From Hoeflea_A sp963921345 (GTDB taxonomy: Bacteria; Pseudomonadota; Alphaproteobacteria; Rhizobiales; Rhizobiaceae), in assembly GCA_963921345.3 (NCBI GenBank), contig CAWUFE020000002.1, forward strand, positions 992,001-1,056,000: 64,000 nt of DNA, given 5' to 3'. This document shows positions 28,801 to 36,020 of the stretch, piece after piece (position 1 is the first letter of the stretch; every line of letters begins with the position of its first letter). Under the pieces are notes generated by a model. It was not told the origin of the DNA and did no database searches. It saw only the letters and a program-made list of their open reading frames with translations. Both the position numbers and the translations under genes were made by a program.

Positions 28801-28989
28801 ATGCCGCCGCGCTTCGACGTCTTCGACCGGATGGAGTATCACCGGCCGCTGCTGGCGTTGGAAACCCCCGAATTCCCGATCTGGGGGCTGTCGCTGGGCG
28901 GGATCGGTTTCGGTATCTTCGCCAGCGCCGACGGCTACGTCAATTTCGACGCCTGGAACCGAAGGCCGGCTCCTGCTTCGGCCGGTTGA
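25846..28989 (+). CDS. DUF4157 (eCIS core domain) protein with HNH-nuclease-like motif; putative eCIS effector, probably C-terminally truncated
   Basis: 1047 residues. The DUF4157/eCIS-core domain (about residues 145-225) has FSNVRIHDGARAANAARNLRAKAFTVGNDVFFG and the metalloprotease-like H216-ELTH-220-TVQQ motif that marks this family. It is preceded by a low-complexity ~140-residue N-terminal region (signal for loading in other systems). Residues 415-445 carry H415-A-D417-H418-I-L-E-W...G425-G426...N432...N441, an arrangement resembling the HNH endonuclease fold. From ~690 onward there are beta repeats (GSGQLTARVERNDVILSGNFQLDMD, SGSITVGYTP). The 3' end runs into the RubisCO small-subunit gene on the other strand (overlap 28940-28989), and the C-terminus appears to stop mid-domain. 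DUF4157 proteins are the most consistently linked cargo/toxin class of eCIS loci; nuclease activity is inferred from motif only. Confidence 0.78.
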   Translation: MAKRAIEQAVKEAARPARRANAALPLQAKLEVGPARDRFEAEADRMADRVVSGPGPPDTAPPATISALPTGGAASRKADGSAPEEAEETPPLLAQSKRENGAAPPEEPEDPVDSLLMQRDAANGASGGAFTAPASVESAIAGMRSGPARQLDPGTRSTMESGIGRDFSNVRIHDGARAANAARNLRAKAFTVGNDVFFGAGQYRPHSRSGQRLIAHELTHTVQQTGGSGHAQPARIQRDTGAGNSDIEPDNDQRDTDEPAPPNTFEDPQKGKIDLAKKEIELPKLILPELVGALKGTAGGENVPAAKNGTLPAAGSQYRLPPVPTRDPGSNAHEVWTAYAQANWVKSVQQGLTEHLTQFEDAADVQKDGQQVYFLRRGSGKSASSLLIGTIPEIAGSDLGLRPQWTQGGGNDTLHADHILEWQLGGADSALNMWMLKGTYNRRVGDKIKTNVRRDARNLLKAARRDKAIKEDPRLPPDSEDGVTTTRRTWTYIFRQVGGGSGFGRAPSKSYWTRAQIQNADHLRVTRPLDDKALTDLGLKFEPGTMPTQFLVFPNEQGGKFAKFRINRDGTVRRPSFFFPGLVLVGKPTYDPPASSDDPAHALHLRIARQKRKNGDLFQSTTEKEIDVLAQPHLGAAGYADRKQLLSLFHGATFTKLSPVTFTDVGLDANGVLVGIGEIAATKFLFPGLRIPVMIHGTDVLISFPVPTESLNFGPLTVTEAALQLGVGKSGFFVQGLANLAVASVGSGQLTARVERNDVILSGNFQLDMDFLNPAELSLSYSFNDDQLSGSATLGVQSEALPGIEGGEVTVTFSNDSLGVTGRLDLGGPLSGSAITVGYTPQEGLSIAADDLPLPVDQLPGISNAVVSISANRNPETGAWLVAGSGSADITAPAASGSIDVSYNAGAVLIHGEGKVAAGPATGTIDVTVTNMPIDEEGRPVEGTVTDTFTAWGRGTASMKFGILTGTAGLEYTPDGRVIISGEIAMPPRFDVFDRMEYHRPLLALETPEFPIWGLSLGGIGFGIFASADGYVNFDAWNRRPAPASAG

Positions 28990-29287
28990 CGATGAACGAC
29001 ATGCGCACCGTTTCCCAGCCGCGGGTATTGTCGAAGGCGTTGATGCGGACGTAGCTGTCCGGATGCTCCGCCCGGCAGTCGTCGAGCTCCATCATCACGC
29101 CCTTGGCGTCGCGCAGATCGAACATGGGATTGCCCCACATGTCCCAATAGGTGTTCCGCGGATGGGCATCGTCGGTATATTCGATGCCGATGGCCCAGCC
29201 CTGCTCGAGGCAGTACTCCACCTGCGCCGAAATCTGCGCGTCGGTGAGATCCGGCAGGAAAGAAAAGCATCCTTGGGTGTTGCGCAT
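28940..29287 (-). CDS. cbbS: RubisCO small subunit, form IC, apparently C-terminally truncated
   Basis: The small subunit of ribulose-1,5-bisphosphate carboxylase. MRNTQGCFSFLPDLTDAQI, GWAIGIEYTDDAHPRNTYWDMWG and VRINAFDNTRGWE...SFIVNRPKQEPAF are canonical red-type CbbS. Family members continue for about 25 more residues after EPGF (a loop-strand ending in ATDRPEG-type sequence). Here the match breaks after PAF (around position 28960) and a frame of non-homologous residues (GSRRRN) ends at 28940. Total 115 residues instead of about 138. The reading frame overlaps the 3' end of the eCIS effector gene on the opposite strand by 50 bp. A good AAGGAGA site precedes the start. It is the last gene of the cbb operon in the window. 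Confidence 0.88.
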   Translation of the reverse strand: MRNTQGCFSFLPDLTDAQISAQVEYCLEQGWAIGIEYTDDAHPRNTYWDMWGNPMFDLRDAKGVMMELDDCRAEHPDSYVRINAFDNTRGWETVRMSFIVNRPKQEPAFGSRRRN

Positions 29288-29311
29288 GGTCTGTCTCCTT
29301 GTTGCTTGCCG

Positions 29312-30775
29312 TCAGACGGCAACGGCCGGCGTCGGGACGAAGTCCGACGTGTCGGTCGATGTGTAGTTGAAGGTGATTTTTCCCCAGGTTTCGAGAGCCG
29401 CTTCCAGCGGCTTGCACCACTTGGCCGCTTCGCGCAGGATCTCAGGCCCCTCCACGGCGATGTCGCGTCCCTCGTTGCGCGCCAACACCATCGCTTCCAG
29501 CGCAACGCGGTTGGCCGCGGCGCCCGCCTGGATACCCATCGGGTGACCGATGGTGCCGCCGCCGAACTGCAGCACGACGTCGTCGCCGAACAGGTCGAGA
29601 AGCTGGTGCATCTGGCCGGCATGGATACCGCCAGAGGCGACCGGCATCACCTTCTTGATGTCCGCCCAGTCCTGCTCGAAGAACAGGCCGCGGGGCAGGT
29701 CCACCTCGTTTTTCGTCTCGCGCAGCACGTTGTAGTAGCCCTGCACCGTCATCGGATCGCCCTCGAGCTTGCCGACGGCCGTGCCGGCATGCAGGTGGTC
29801 GACGCCGGCGAGCCGCAGCCATTTGGCGATCACCCTGAACGAGATGCCGTGGTTCTTCTGCCGCGTATAGGTGCCGTGGCCGGCCCTGTGCATGTGCAGG
29901 ATCATGTCGTTCTGGCGGCACCATTCCGAGATCGACTGGGTCGCCGTCCAGCCGATGATCAGGTCGACCATGACGATCACGGAACCGAGTTCCTTGGCGA
30001 ATTCGGCGCGCCGGTACATTTCCTCCATCGTACCAGCGGTGATGTTGAGATAGTGACCCTTGACCTCGCCGGTTTCGGCCTGGGCGCGGTTGACCGCCTC
30101 CATGCAGTAGAGAAAGCGGTCGCGCCAGTGCATGAAGGGCTGCGAGTTGATGTTCTCGTCGTCCTTCATGAAGTCGAGCCCGCCCTTCAGGCCTTCATAG
30201 ACGACACGGCCGTAATTCTTGCCCGACAGGCCGAGCTTCGGCTTGGTCGTGGCGCCGAGCAGCGGCTTGCCGAACTTGTCGAGGCGCTCGCGCTCGACGA
30301 CGATGCCGGTCGGCGGCCCCTTGTAGGTTTTGACGTAAGCAACCGGGAAATGCATGTCCTCCAGCCGTGCACCCATCAGCGGCTTGAAGGAAAACACGTT
30401 GCCGATGATCGACGCTGTCAGGTTGGCGATCGAGCCCTCCTCGAACAGGATAAGGTCGTAGGCGACGTAGCAGAAATACTGGCCTTCCTGGCCGGGCACC
30501 GGTTCTACCCGATAGGCCTTGGCACGGTAGGAATCGCAGGCCGTCAGCCGGTCGGTCCAGACCACGGTCCAGGTTGCCGTCGAGCTTTCGCCGGCGACCG
30601 CCGCGGCCGCCTCGATGGGATCGACACCCTCCTGCGGGGTGATGCGGAACAGCGCGATGACGTCGGTGTCCTTGGGCTCGTAATCGCCGTCCCAATAGCC
30701 CATCTGCGCGTATTTCAGCACGCCGGCACGGTAGCGTTCCCTGCCCTTGATTTCGGTCTTGGCGTCGGTGTTCAT
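29312..30775 (-). CDS. cbbL: RubisCO large subunit, form IC (red type)
   Basis: Carboxylates ribulose-1,5-bisphosphate. 487 residues starting at the ATG at 30775 (after an AGGACAGG site); in-frame upstream codons lie inside the aldolase gene. Active-site blocks are intact: TTKPKLGLSGKNYGR, the carbamylated-Lys loop GLDFMKDDEN, HMHRAGHGTYTRQKNHGI, loop 6 VMPVASGGIHAG, and FGGGTIGHPMG. The N-terminal YRAGVLKYAQMGYWDGDYEPKDTDVIALFRITPQEGVDPIEAAAAVAGESSTATWT is typical of the proteobacterial form IC clade, which is activated by CbbX. Catalysis should be intact, but the small-subunit gene downstream is truncated and no cbbX follows. Confidence 0.97.
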   Translation of the reverse strand: MNTDAKTEIKGRERYRAGVLKYAQMGYWDGDYEPKDTDVIALFRITPQEGVDPIEAAAAVAGESSTATWTVVWTDRLTACDSYRAKAYRVEPVPGQEGQYFCYVAYDLILFEEGSIANLTASIIGNVFSFKPLMGARLEDMHFPVAYVKTYKGPPTGIVVERERLDKFGKPLLGATTKPKLGLSGKNYGRVVYEGLKGGLDFMKDDENINSQPFMHWRDRFLYCMEAVNRAQAETGEVKGHYLNITAGTMEEMYRRAEFAKELGSVIVMVDLIIGWTATQSISEWCRQNDMILHMHRAGHGTYTRQKNHGISFRVIAKWLRLAGVDHLHAGTAVGKLEGDPMTVQGYYNVLRETKNEVDLPRGLFFEQDWADIKKVMPVASGGIHAGQMHQLLDLFGDDVVLQFGGGTIGHPMGIQAGAAANRVALEAMVLARNEGRDIAVEGPEILREAAKWCKPLEAALETWGKITFNYTSTDTSDFVPTPAVAV

Positions 30776-30804
30776 GGTCCTGTCCTTTCCAGTTTGCGGC
30801 CGGT

Positions 30805-31884
30805 TCAGGCGGCTTTGGCCGAAGCGACGGCCGGGTCGAGCGCGCCGCTGGCATAGCGGCGCGCCATGTCGTCCAAGGCGATGACCTTGATTTTCGAGGC
30901 ATGGCCGGCGGTGCCGAAGGCCTCGAAACGGCCGCGGCAGAGAGTCTCCACGGCCTCCATCGCCGGTTTCAGAAATTTGCGCGGATCGAATTCCGCCGGA
31001 TTTTCCCGCGCGATCCTGCGCATCTGGCCGGTCATCGCCATGCGGCAATCGGTGTCGATGTTGACCTTGCGAACGCCGTGGCGGATACCGCGCACGATCT
31101 CCTCAACCGGCACTCCGAAGGTCTGCGGCATCTCGCCGCCGAAACGGTTGATGATGTCCTGCAGTTCCTGCGGCACCGACGACGAACCGTGCATCACCAG
31201 ATGCGTGTCGGGCAGTTTCCGGTGGATCTCCTCGATGACGTTCATCGCCAGAATGTCGCCATCCGGCTTGCGCGAGAACTTGTAGGCCCCGTGCGACGTG
31301 CCGCAGGCGATCGCCAGCGCGTCGACTTTCGTGCGCATGACGAAATCGACGGCCTGGTCCGGATCGGTGAGCAGCGCGTCTTGCGACAGCGTGCCTTCGG
31401 CGCCGTGTCCGTCCTCGGCTTCCGAACGGCCGGTTTCGAGCGAACCGAGCACGCCCAGTTCGCCTTCGACGGAGGCGCCGACCCAATGGGCCATGCGTGC
31501 GACCCGTTCTGTGATGCCGACGTTATAGTCGTATGTCGCCGGCGTCCTGGCGTCGGCCTCCAGCGATCCGTCCATCATCACCGACGTGAAGCCGTGGCGG
31601 ATCGCCGTCAGGCAGGTGGCCTCGTCGTTGCCGTGATCCTGGTGCATGCAGACCGGGACGTCCGGATAGATCTCGACCAGCGCGTCGATCATCCGCGCCA
31701 GCATGATGTCGTTGGCGTAAGCCCGGGCGCCGCGCGAGGCCTGCAGGATAACCGGTGCGTCGCAGGCGCTCGCCGCCTCCATGATGGCAAGCCCCTGCTC
31801 CATGTTGTTGATGTTGAAGGCCGGCACGCCGTAACCGTGTTCGGCGGCATGGTCGAGCAGTTGGCGAAGTGAAATGCGAGCCAT
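30805..31884 (-). CDS. cbbA: Class II fructose-bisphosphate aldolase of the Calvin cycle
   Basis: Makes fructose-1,6-bisphosphate and sedoheptulose-1,7-bisphosphate in the Calvin-Benson cycle. 359 residues from the ATG at 31884 (MARISLRQLLDHAAEHGYGVPAFNINNMEQ). Zinc-site and substrate motifs are present: VPVCMHQDHGNDEATCLTAIRHGFTSVMMDGS, AHWVGASVEGELGVLG, HLVMHGSSSVP, GVRKVNIDTD. Length and sequence match the CbbA-type class II aldolases. It follows pgk with 2 bp spacing and precedes cbbL by 29 bp, so one operon. Confidence 0.96.
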   Translation of the reverse strand: MARISLRQLLDHAAEHGYGVPAFNINNMEQGLAIMEAASACDAPVILQASRGARAYANDIMLARMIDALVEIYPDVPVCMHQDHGNDEATCLTAIRHGFTSVMMDGSLEADARTPATYDYNVGITERVARMAHWVGASVEGELGVLGSLETGRSEAEDGHGAEGTLSQDALLTDPDQAVDFVMRTKVDALAIACGTSHGAYKFSRKPDGDILAMNVIEEIHRKLPDTHLVMHGSSSVPQELQDIINRFGGEMPQTFGVPVEEIVRGIRHGVRKVNIDTDCRMAMTGQMRRIARENPAEFDPRKFLKPAMEAVETLCRGRFEAFGTAGHASKIKVIALDDMARRYASGALDPAVASAKAA

Positions 31885-31886
31885 GG

Positions 31887-33107
31887 TCAGGCGTCCTCCA
31901 GGGTCGGTGCGTTGTTCTTGAGCGCGGCAATGCCAGGCAGTTCCCGGCCCTCCAGCCATTCGAGGAACGCGCCGCCGGCGGTCGAGACGTAAGTGAAGCG
32001 ATCGGTGACACCGGCGGCGTTGAGTGCCGCGACCGTGTCGCCGCCGCCTGCAACCGTCGTCAGCGATCCGCGCGTCGTCAGGTCGGCGGCCAGCCGGGCA
32101 ATCTCGAAGGTTGCTGTCCCGAAGGGCTCGATTTCAAAGGCGCCCAGCGGACCGTTCCACAGCAGCGTACGGCACCAGCGCAGCGTTTGGGCAATGCGTT
32201 CGCAGGTCGTACTTCCGGCATCGAGCGCCATGCGATCCGCCGGAATGGCGTCGATGGGGACGACGGCGCACTCGGCATCGGCCTCGAGGCGCTGCGCGAC
32301 AACCACATCGTCCGGCAGGATCACGGCGCAACCGGCGTCCCGGGCGGCGTCGAGGATCGCCCGCGCAGTGCCGACGGCCTCGGGCTCATAGAGCGACCGT
32401 CCGACATAAACGCCGCGAGCGGCAAGAAAGGTGTTGGCCATGCCGCCACCGACGATCAGGTGATCGGCCCGGTTCACCAGATGCATGAGCACGCCTATCT
32501 TGGTCGACACCTTGGCGCCGCCGACCAGCGCCGCGACGGGCCGGTCCGGCTCTTCGAGCGCCCGTTCGAGGGCGTCCACTTCGCGCAACAGCGACGGCCC
32601 CGCGAAGGCCGGCAGCAAGGAGGCAATGGCGTCGGTCGAGGCGTGGGCGCGGTGGGCGCAGGAGAAGGCGTCGTTGACGTAGAGATCGCCATGCAGCGAC
32701 AGCCTGACGGCAAAGTTGCGGCGGTTCTCCGTCTCACCGCGGTGGAACCGCAGGTTTTCCAGGAGCAGCACGTTTCCGGGCAACAGCCGTCCGCTGGCCC
32801 GCTCGGCCGCCTCGCCGACACAGTCGCCGGCGAATCCGACCTCGCGGCCGAGAGAGCGCGACAAAGCCGAGGCAATCGGCCGTGTCGAATAGAGCGGGTT
32901 GGGTTCGGACTTCGGTCGTCCCAAATGGGTCATGACGACGACGGCCGCGCCGCGATCCAGCAGACCGGCGACCGTCGGGGCATAGCGGTCGATGCGCGTG
33001 GTATCGGCAACGATCCCAGCAGCCATCGGCACATTGAGATCGGCGCGGATCAGCACGGTCTTGCCGGCGACATCCGCCGTCGCGATATCGGGAAGCCGAC
33101 AGGTCAT
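31887..33107 (-). CDS. pgk: Phosphoglycerate kinase within the cbb operon
   Basis: Converts 3-phosphoglycerate to 1,3-bisphosphoglycerate. 406 residues with all Pgk signatures: VLIRADLNVPM, VVVMTHLGRPKSEPNP, NVLLLENLRFHRGE, YVNDAFSCAHRAHAS, ALVGGAKVSTKIGVL, HLIVGGGMANTFLAA, LLWNGPLGAFEI and VAGGGDTVAAL. It is divergent from a housekeeping Pgk in details, so it may be a second, Calvin-cycle-dedicated copy. ATGA overlap with the transketolase stop shows translational coupling. A pgk between cbbT and cbbA is seen in some alphaproteobacterial cbb operons but not in the common FPTALSX order. Confidence 0.95.
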   Translation of the reverse strand: MTCRLPDIATADVAGKTVLIRADLNVPMAAGIVADTTRIDRYAPTVAGLLDRGAAVVVMTHLGRPKSEPNPLYSTRPIASALSRSLGREVGFAGDCVGEAAERASGRLLPGNVLLLENLRFHRGETENRRNFAVRLSLHGDLYVNDAFSCAHRAHASTDAIASLLPAFAGPSLLREVDALERALEEPDRPVAALVGGAKVSTKIGVLMHLVNRADHLIVGGGMANTFLAARGVYVGRSLYEPEAVGTARAILDAARDAGCAVILPDDVVVAQRLEADAECAVVPIDAIPADRMALDAGSTTCERIAQTLRWCRTLLWNGPLGAFEIEPFGTATFEIARLAADLTTRGSLTTVAGGGDTVAALNAAGVTDRFTYVSTAGGAFLEWLEGRELPGIAALKNNAPTLEDA

Positions 33108-35125
33108 TCGGCAGCCTCCCTCTGTCGGACAAGGTCGAGAGCGGCCTCCACCACCCGATCGGCGGTGATGCCGAAATGCTCGTAGAGCTGCGGCCCAGGA
33201 GCACTGGCTCCGAAACCGTTCATGCCGATGAAGCGGCCGTGCTCGCAGATCCAGCGATCCCAGCCGAGCCGCGCGGCGGCTTCGATGCCGATGCGCGGCG
33301 CGTTGCCCAGAACCTCGTTGCGGTAAGCCTCGTCCTGCGCCTCGAACAATTCCCAGCAGGGCAGTGAGACGACGGCGGCCTCGATGTCCATCGCGTCGCG
33401 CAGCCGGTCGGAAGCGGCTTTGGCGATTTCAACCTCGGAGCCGCTGGCGATCAGGGTCAGATTACGTGCCCGCCGGGTCTCGTGCAGAACGTATCCGCCA
33501 CGCGCCGACAGGTTCTCCGCCGTCCCGGTTTCCCGCAGCATCGGCAGCCCCTGGCGCGACAGAGCAAGCACGCTCGGCCGGTCTGCCGTCGCCAGTGCGA
33601 TTTCCCAGGCCTCCGCGGTCTCGACGATGTCCGCCGGACGGAAAACGTTAAGGTTCGGCGTCGCCCGCAGCATCGCCAGATGCTCGACCGGCTGGTGCGT
33701 GGGGCCGTCCTCGCCGAGCCCGATGGAATCGTGGGTCATCACATAGATGACCCGCAACCCCATCAGCGCCGATAGGCGCATGGCGCCGCGCGCGTAGTCG
33801 GAGAAGCACAGGAAAGTGCCGCCATAGGGGATGAAACCGCCATGCAAGGCCAGGCCGTTCATCACCGCGGCCATGGCGTGCTCGCGGATGCCGTAGTGAA
33901 GATAGCGTCCGGCAAAATCGCCCGGCCGGACCGGTTTCATATCAGGCGTCAGCGTCAGATTGGAGTGGGTAAGGTCGGCCGATCCGCCAACAGTGAGGTC
34001 GCAGGCGGCGTTGATCACCCCGAGCGCCATTTCGGAAGCCTTGCGGGTTGCTGCCCTGGTGCTCTTGTCGAAGTGCTCCGCCCGAAAGGCGGCAAGGTTC
34101 TGACGAACACGATTGTCGATCTCGCCGGAAACAGCGACCCTGAAATCGCGGCGCCTGGTGCTGTTGGCGAGGCGGCTCAGCCAGTCGGCATGCTGACGGC
34201 CGCCGCTTTCCGCAACCTGGCGCCAGGCGCGAATGATGTCTTGCGGAACCTCGAAGGGCCCATGGGGCCAGCCGAGCGCCACCCGTGCCGCCCTCACTTC
34301 CTCTTCACCGAGCGGCGCGCCATGGGTCTTTTCCGACCCCTGCAGATTGGGCGCACCCTTGCCGATCGTCGTGCGGCAGGCGATAAGCGACGGCTTCGCC
34401 GACTTGCGCGCCCGAGCGATTGCTCCGGCGACCGCCTCGTGATCGTGGCCGTCGACGCTGTGGACCTCCCAGCCGGCGGCCTGGAAGCGCGCCGGCTGGT
34501 CCATCGCGGTCGACAGGGAGGTGGGGCCGTCGATGGAAATGCGATTATCGTCCCACAGCACGATGAGGCGCGACAGTTTCAGATGGCCGGCCAGATCGAT
34601 GGCCTCGTGACTGATGCCCTCCTGCAGGCAGCCGTCGCCGGCCACGACATAGGTGTAGTGGTCGACCAGCCGGGCGTCGAAGCGCCGTGCCAGCATGCGC
34701 TCGGCGAGCGCCATGCCGACCGCTGTTGCGAGGCCCTGGCCCAGCGGACCGGTGGTCGTCTCGACGCCGGCGGCATGGCCGAATTCCGGATGGCCCGCGG
34801 TCCGGCTGCCGAGCTGCCGGAAGCGGCGCAACTCGGTCATCGGCATGTCTTCGTAGCCGAGAAGGTAATGCAGCGCATATTGCAGCATCGAGCCATGGCC
34901 GGCCGACAGCACGAAGCGGTCGCGGTCAGGCCAGTCCGGATGCCGCGGATCGATCTTGACGAAGCGGTTGAACAGCACGGTCACAGCATCGGCCATGCCC
35001 ATCGGCATGCCGGGATGGCCGGAATTGGCCTGCTGCACCGCATCCATTGCCAGGACACGAATGGCGTTGGCCATGGCCACCTCGTCGGCGGCGGATTTCG
35101 ACAGGTCCGCGGTCTCGATGGTCAT
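33104..35125 (-). CDS. cbbT: Transketolase of the Calvin cycle
   Basis: Thiamine-diphosphate enzyme transferring two-carbon units in the regenerative phase. 673 residues beginning at the ATG at 35125, preceded by GAGGAGG; an earlier in-frame ATG lies inside the phosphoribulokinase gene. Signatures: ANSGHPGMPMGMAD, FVLSAGHGSMLQYALHYL, HTTGPLGQGLATAVGMALAE-type segment, the TPP motif GDGCLQEGISHEA...WDDNRISIDGP, and the C-terminal half with GIREHAMAAVMNGLALHGG and GEDGPTHQPVEHLAMLRATPN. Start is 10 bp after the cbbP stop, consistent with operon transcription from cbbF. Confidence 0.96.
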   Translation of the reverse strand: MTIETADLSKSAADEVAMANAIRVLAMDAVQQANSGHPGMPMGMADAVTVLFNRFVKIDPRHPDWPDRDRFVLSAGHGSMLQYALHYLLGYEDMPMTELRRFRQLGSRTAGHPEFGHAAGVETTTGPLGQGLATAVGMALAERMLARRFDARLVDHYTYVVAGDGCLQEGISHEAIDLAGHLKLSRLIVLWDDNRISIDGPTSLSTAMDQPARFQAAGWEVHSVDGHDHEAVAGAIARARKSAKPSLIACRTTIGKGAPNLQGSEKTHGAPLGEEEVRAARVALGWPHGPFEVPQDIIRAWRQVAESGGRQHADWLSRLANSTRRRDFRVAVSGEIDNRVRQNLAAFRAEHFDKSTRAATRKASEMALGVINAACDLTVGGSADLTHSNLTLTPDMKPVRPGDFAGRYLHYGIREHAMAAVMNGLALHGGFIPYGGTFLCFSDYARGAMRLSALMGLRVIYVMTHDSIGLGEDGPTHQPVEHLAMLRATPNLNVFRPADIVETAEAWEIALATADRPSVLALSRQGLPMLRETGTAENLSARGGYVLHETRRARNLTLIASGSEVEIAKAASDRLRDAMDIEAAVVSLPCWELFEAQDEAYRNEVLGNAPRIGIEAAARLGWDRWICEHGRFIGMNGFGASAPGPQLYEHFGITADRVVEAALDLVRQREAAE

Positions 35126-35135
35126 GTCGGCCTCC

Positions 35136-36008
35136 TCACGATGCACGGTGTTTCAGGTCGATCAGCTTGTGGATCAGCGGCGTGAAGATCAGCTGCATCG
35201 CGAGATCCAGCTTTTCACCCGGACAGACGATCGAATTGGCGCGCGACATGAAGCTGCCGTCGAGCATCGAAAGCAGATAGGGAAAGTCGATACCGCGCGG
35301 ATTGGCGAAGCGGATCACCAGCATGGATTCGGCCGCTGTCGGGATCCACCTCGAGATGAACGGATTGGACGTGTCGACAGTCGGCACCCGCTGGAAGTTG
35401 ATGTTGGTCTCGGAAAATTGCGGGCAGATGTAGCGCGCATAGTCGGGCATGCGGCGCAGGATCGTCTCGGTGACGGCTTCGGTTGAATAGCCGCGCTGGG
35501 TCCGGTCGCGATGGGTCTTCTGGATCCATTCCAGATTGATCACCGGCACGACGCCGATCTTGAGGTCGACATGGCGGGCAAGGTCGATCGCATCGGTTTT
35601 GACGCAGCCGTGTAGGCCTTCGTAGAAGAGAAGGTCGCTGTCCGGCAGGTCTTCCCATTCGGTGAAGGTGCCCGGCGGCGCGTCGTAGAGCTCCGCCTCG
35701 GTCTCATCATGCACGTAGCGACGGGTCTTTCCCCTGCCCTTGCGCCCGTACTCCTCGAACAGCGATTCGAGGATCTTCAGCTCGTTGGCCTCCGGGCTGA
35801 AATGGGAGAAGTTGTTGTTTCCCTTCTCTTCTTCCTCGGCGATCTTGGCTTTCATTCCGGCACGGTCGTAGCGGTGGAAGGCGTCGCCCTCGACGAACGC
35901 CGCCGTCACCCCCTCGCGATTGAAGATCTTCTCGAAGGTGTCCTTGACGGTGGTCGTGCCGGCGCCGGATGACCCGGTGATGGCGACGATCGGATGCTTG
36001 TGTGACAT
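35136..36008 (-). CDS. cbbP: Phosphoribulokinase (proteobacterial class I)
   Basis: Makes ribulose-1,5-bisphosphate from ribulose-5-phosphate, the other diagnostic Calvin-cycle enzyme. 290 residues, the usual bacterial class I length. P-loop at the N-terminus is IVAITGSSGAGTTTV. Other conserved blocks are FVEGDAFHRYDRAGM, NNNFSHFSPEANELKILESLFEEYG, RRYVHDETEAELYD, LLFYEGLHGC, the acidic-catalysis segment, and RTQRGYSTEAVTETILRRMPDYARYICPQFSETNINFQR. The class is octameric and NADH-activated in purple bacteria; that regulation is not visible in sequence. It sits 12 bp behind cbbF. Confidence 0.97.
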   Translation of the reverse strand: MSHKHPIVAITGSSGAGTTTVKDTFEKIFNREGVTAAFVEGDAFHRYDRAGMKAKIAEEEEKGNNNFSHFSPEANELKILESLFEEYGRKGRGKTRRYVHDETEAELYDAPPGTFTEWEDLPDSDLLFYEGLHGCVKTDAIDLARHVDLKIGVVPVINLEWIQKTHRDRTQRGYSTEAVTETILRRMPDYARYICPQFSETNINFQRVPTVDTSNPFISRWIPTAAESMLVIRFANPRGIDFPYLLSMLDGSFMSRANSIVCPGEKLDLAMQLIFTPLIHKLIDLKHRAS

Positions 36009-36020
36009 CGGCTGGCCTCC

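Noticed and set aside
2008..28989. Interpretation as a prophage or a type VI secretion system
   Set aside because: No capsid, portal, terminase, integrase, lysis or TssJLM genes; the Afp15-type ATPase, DUF4255 and DUF4157 proteins point to eCIS.
28900..29000. Insertion sequence as cause of the effector/cbbS junction
   Set aside because: No terminal repeats or transposase remnants visible around the junction; an illegitimate recombination or assembly event is more likely.
28796..30856. 686-codon open frame on the plus strand opposite cbbL/cbbS
   Set aside because: It is the mirror of highly conserved RubisCO genes in GC-rich DNA and encodes no recognisable domain.
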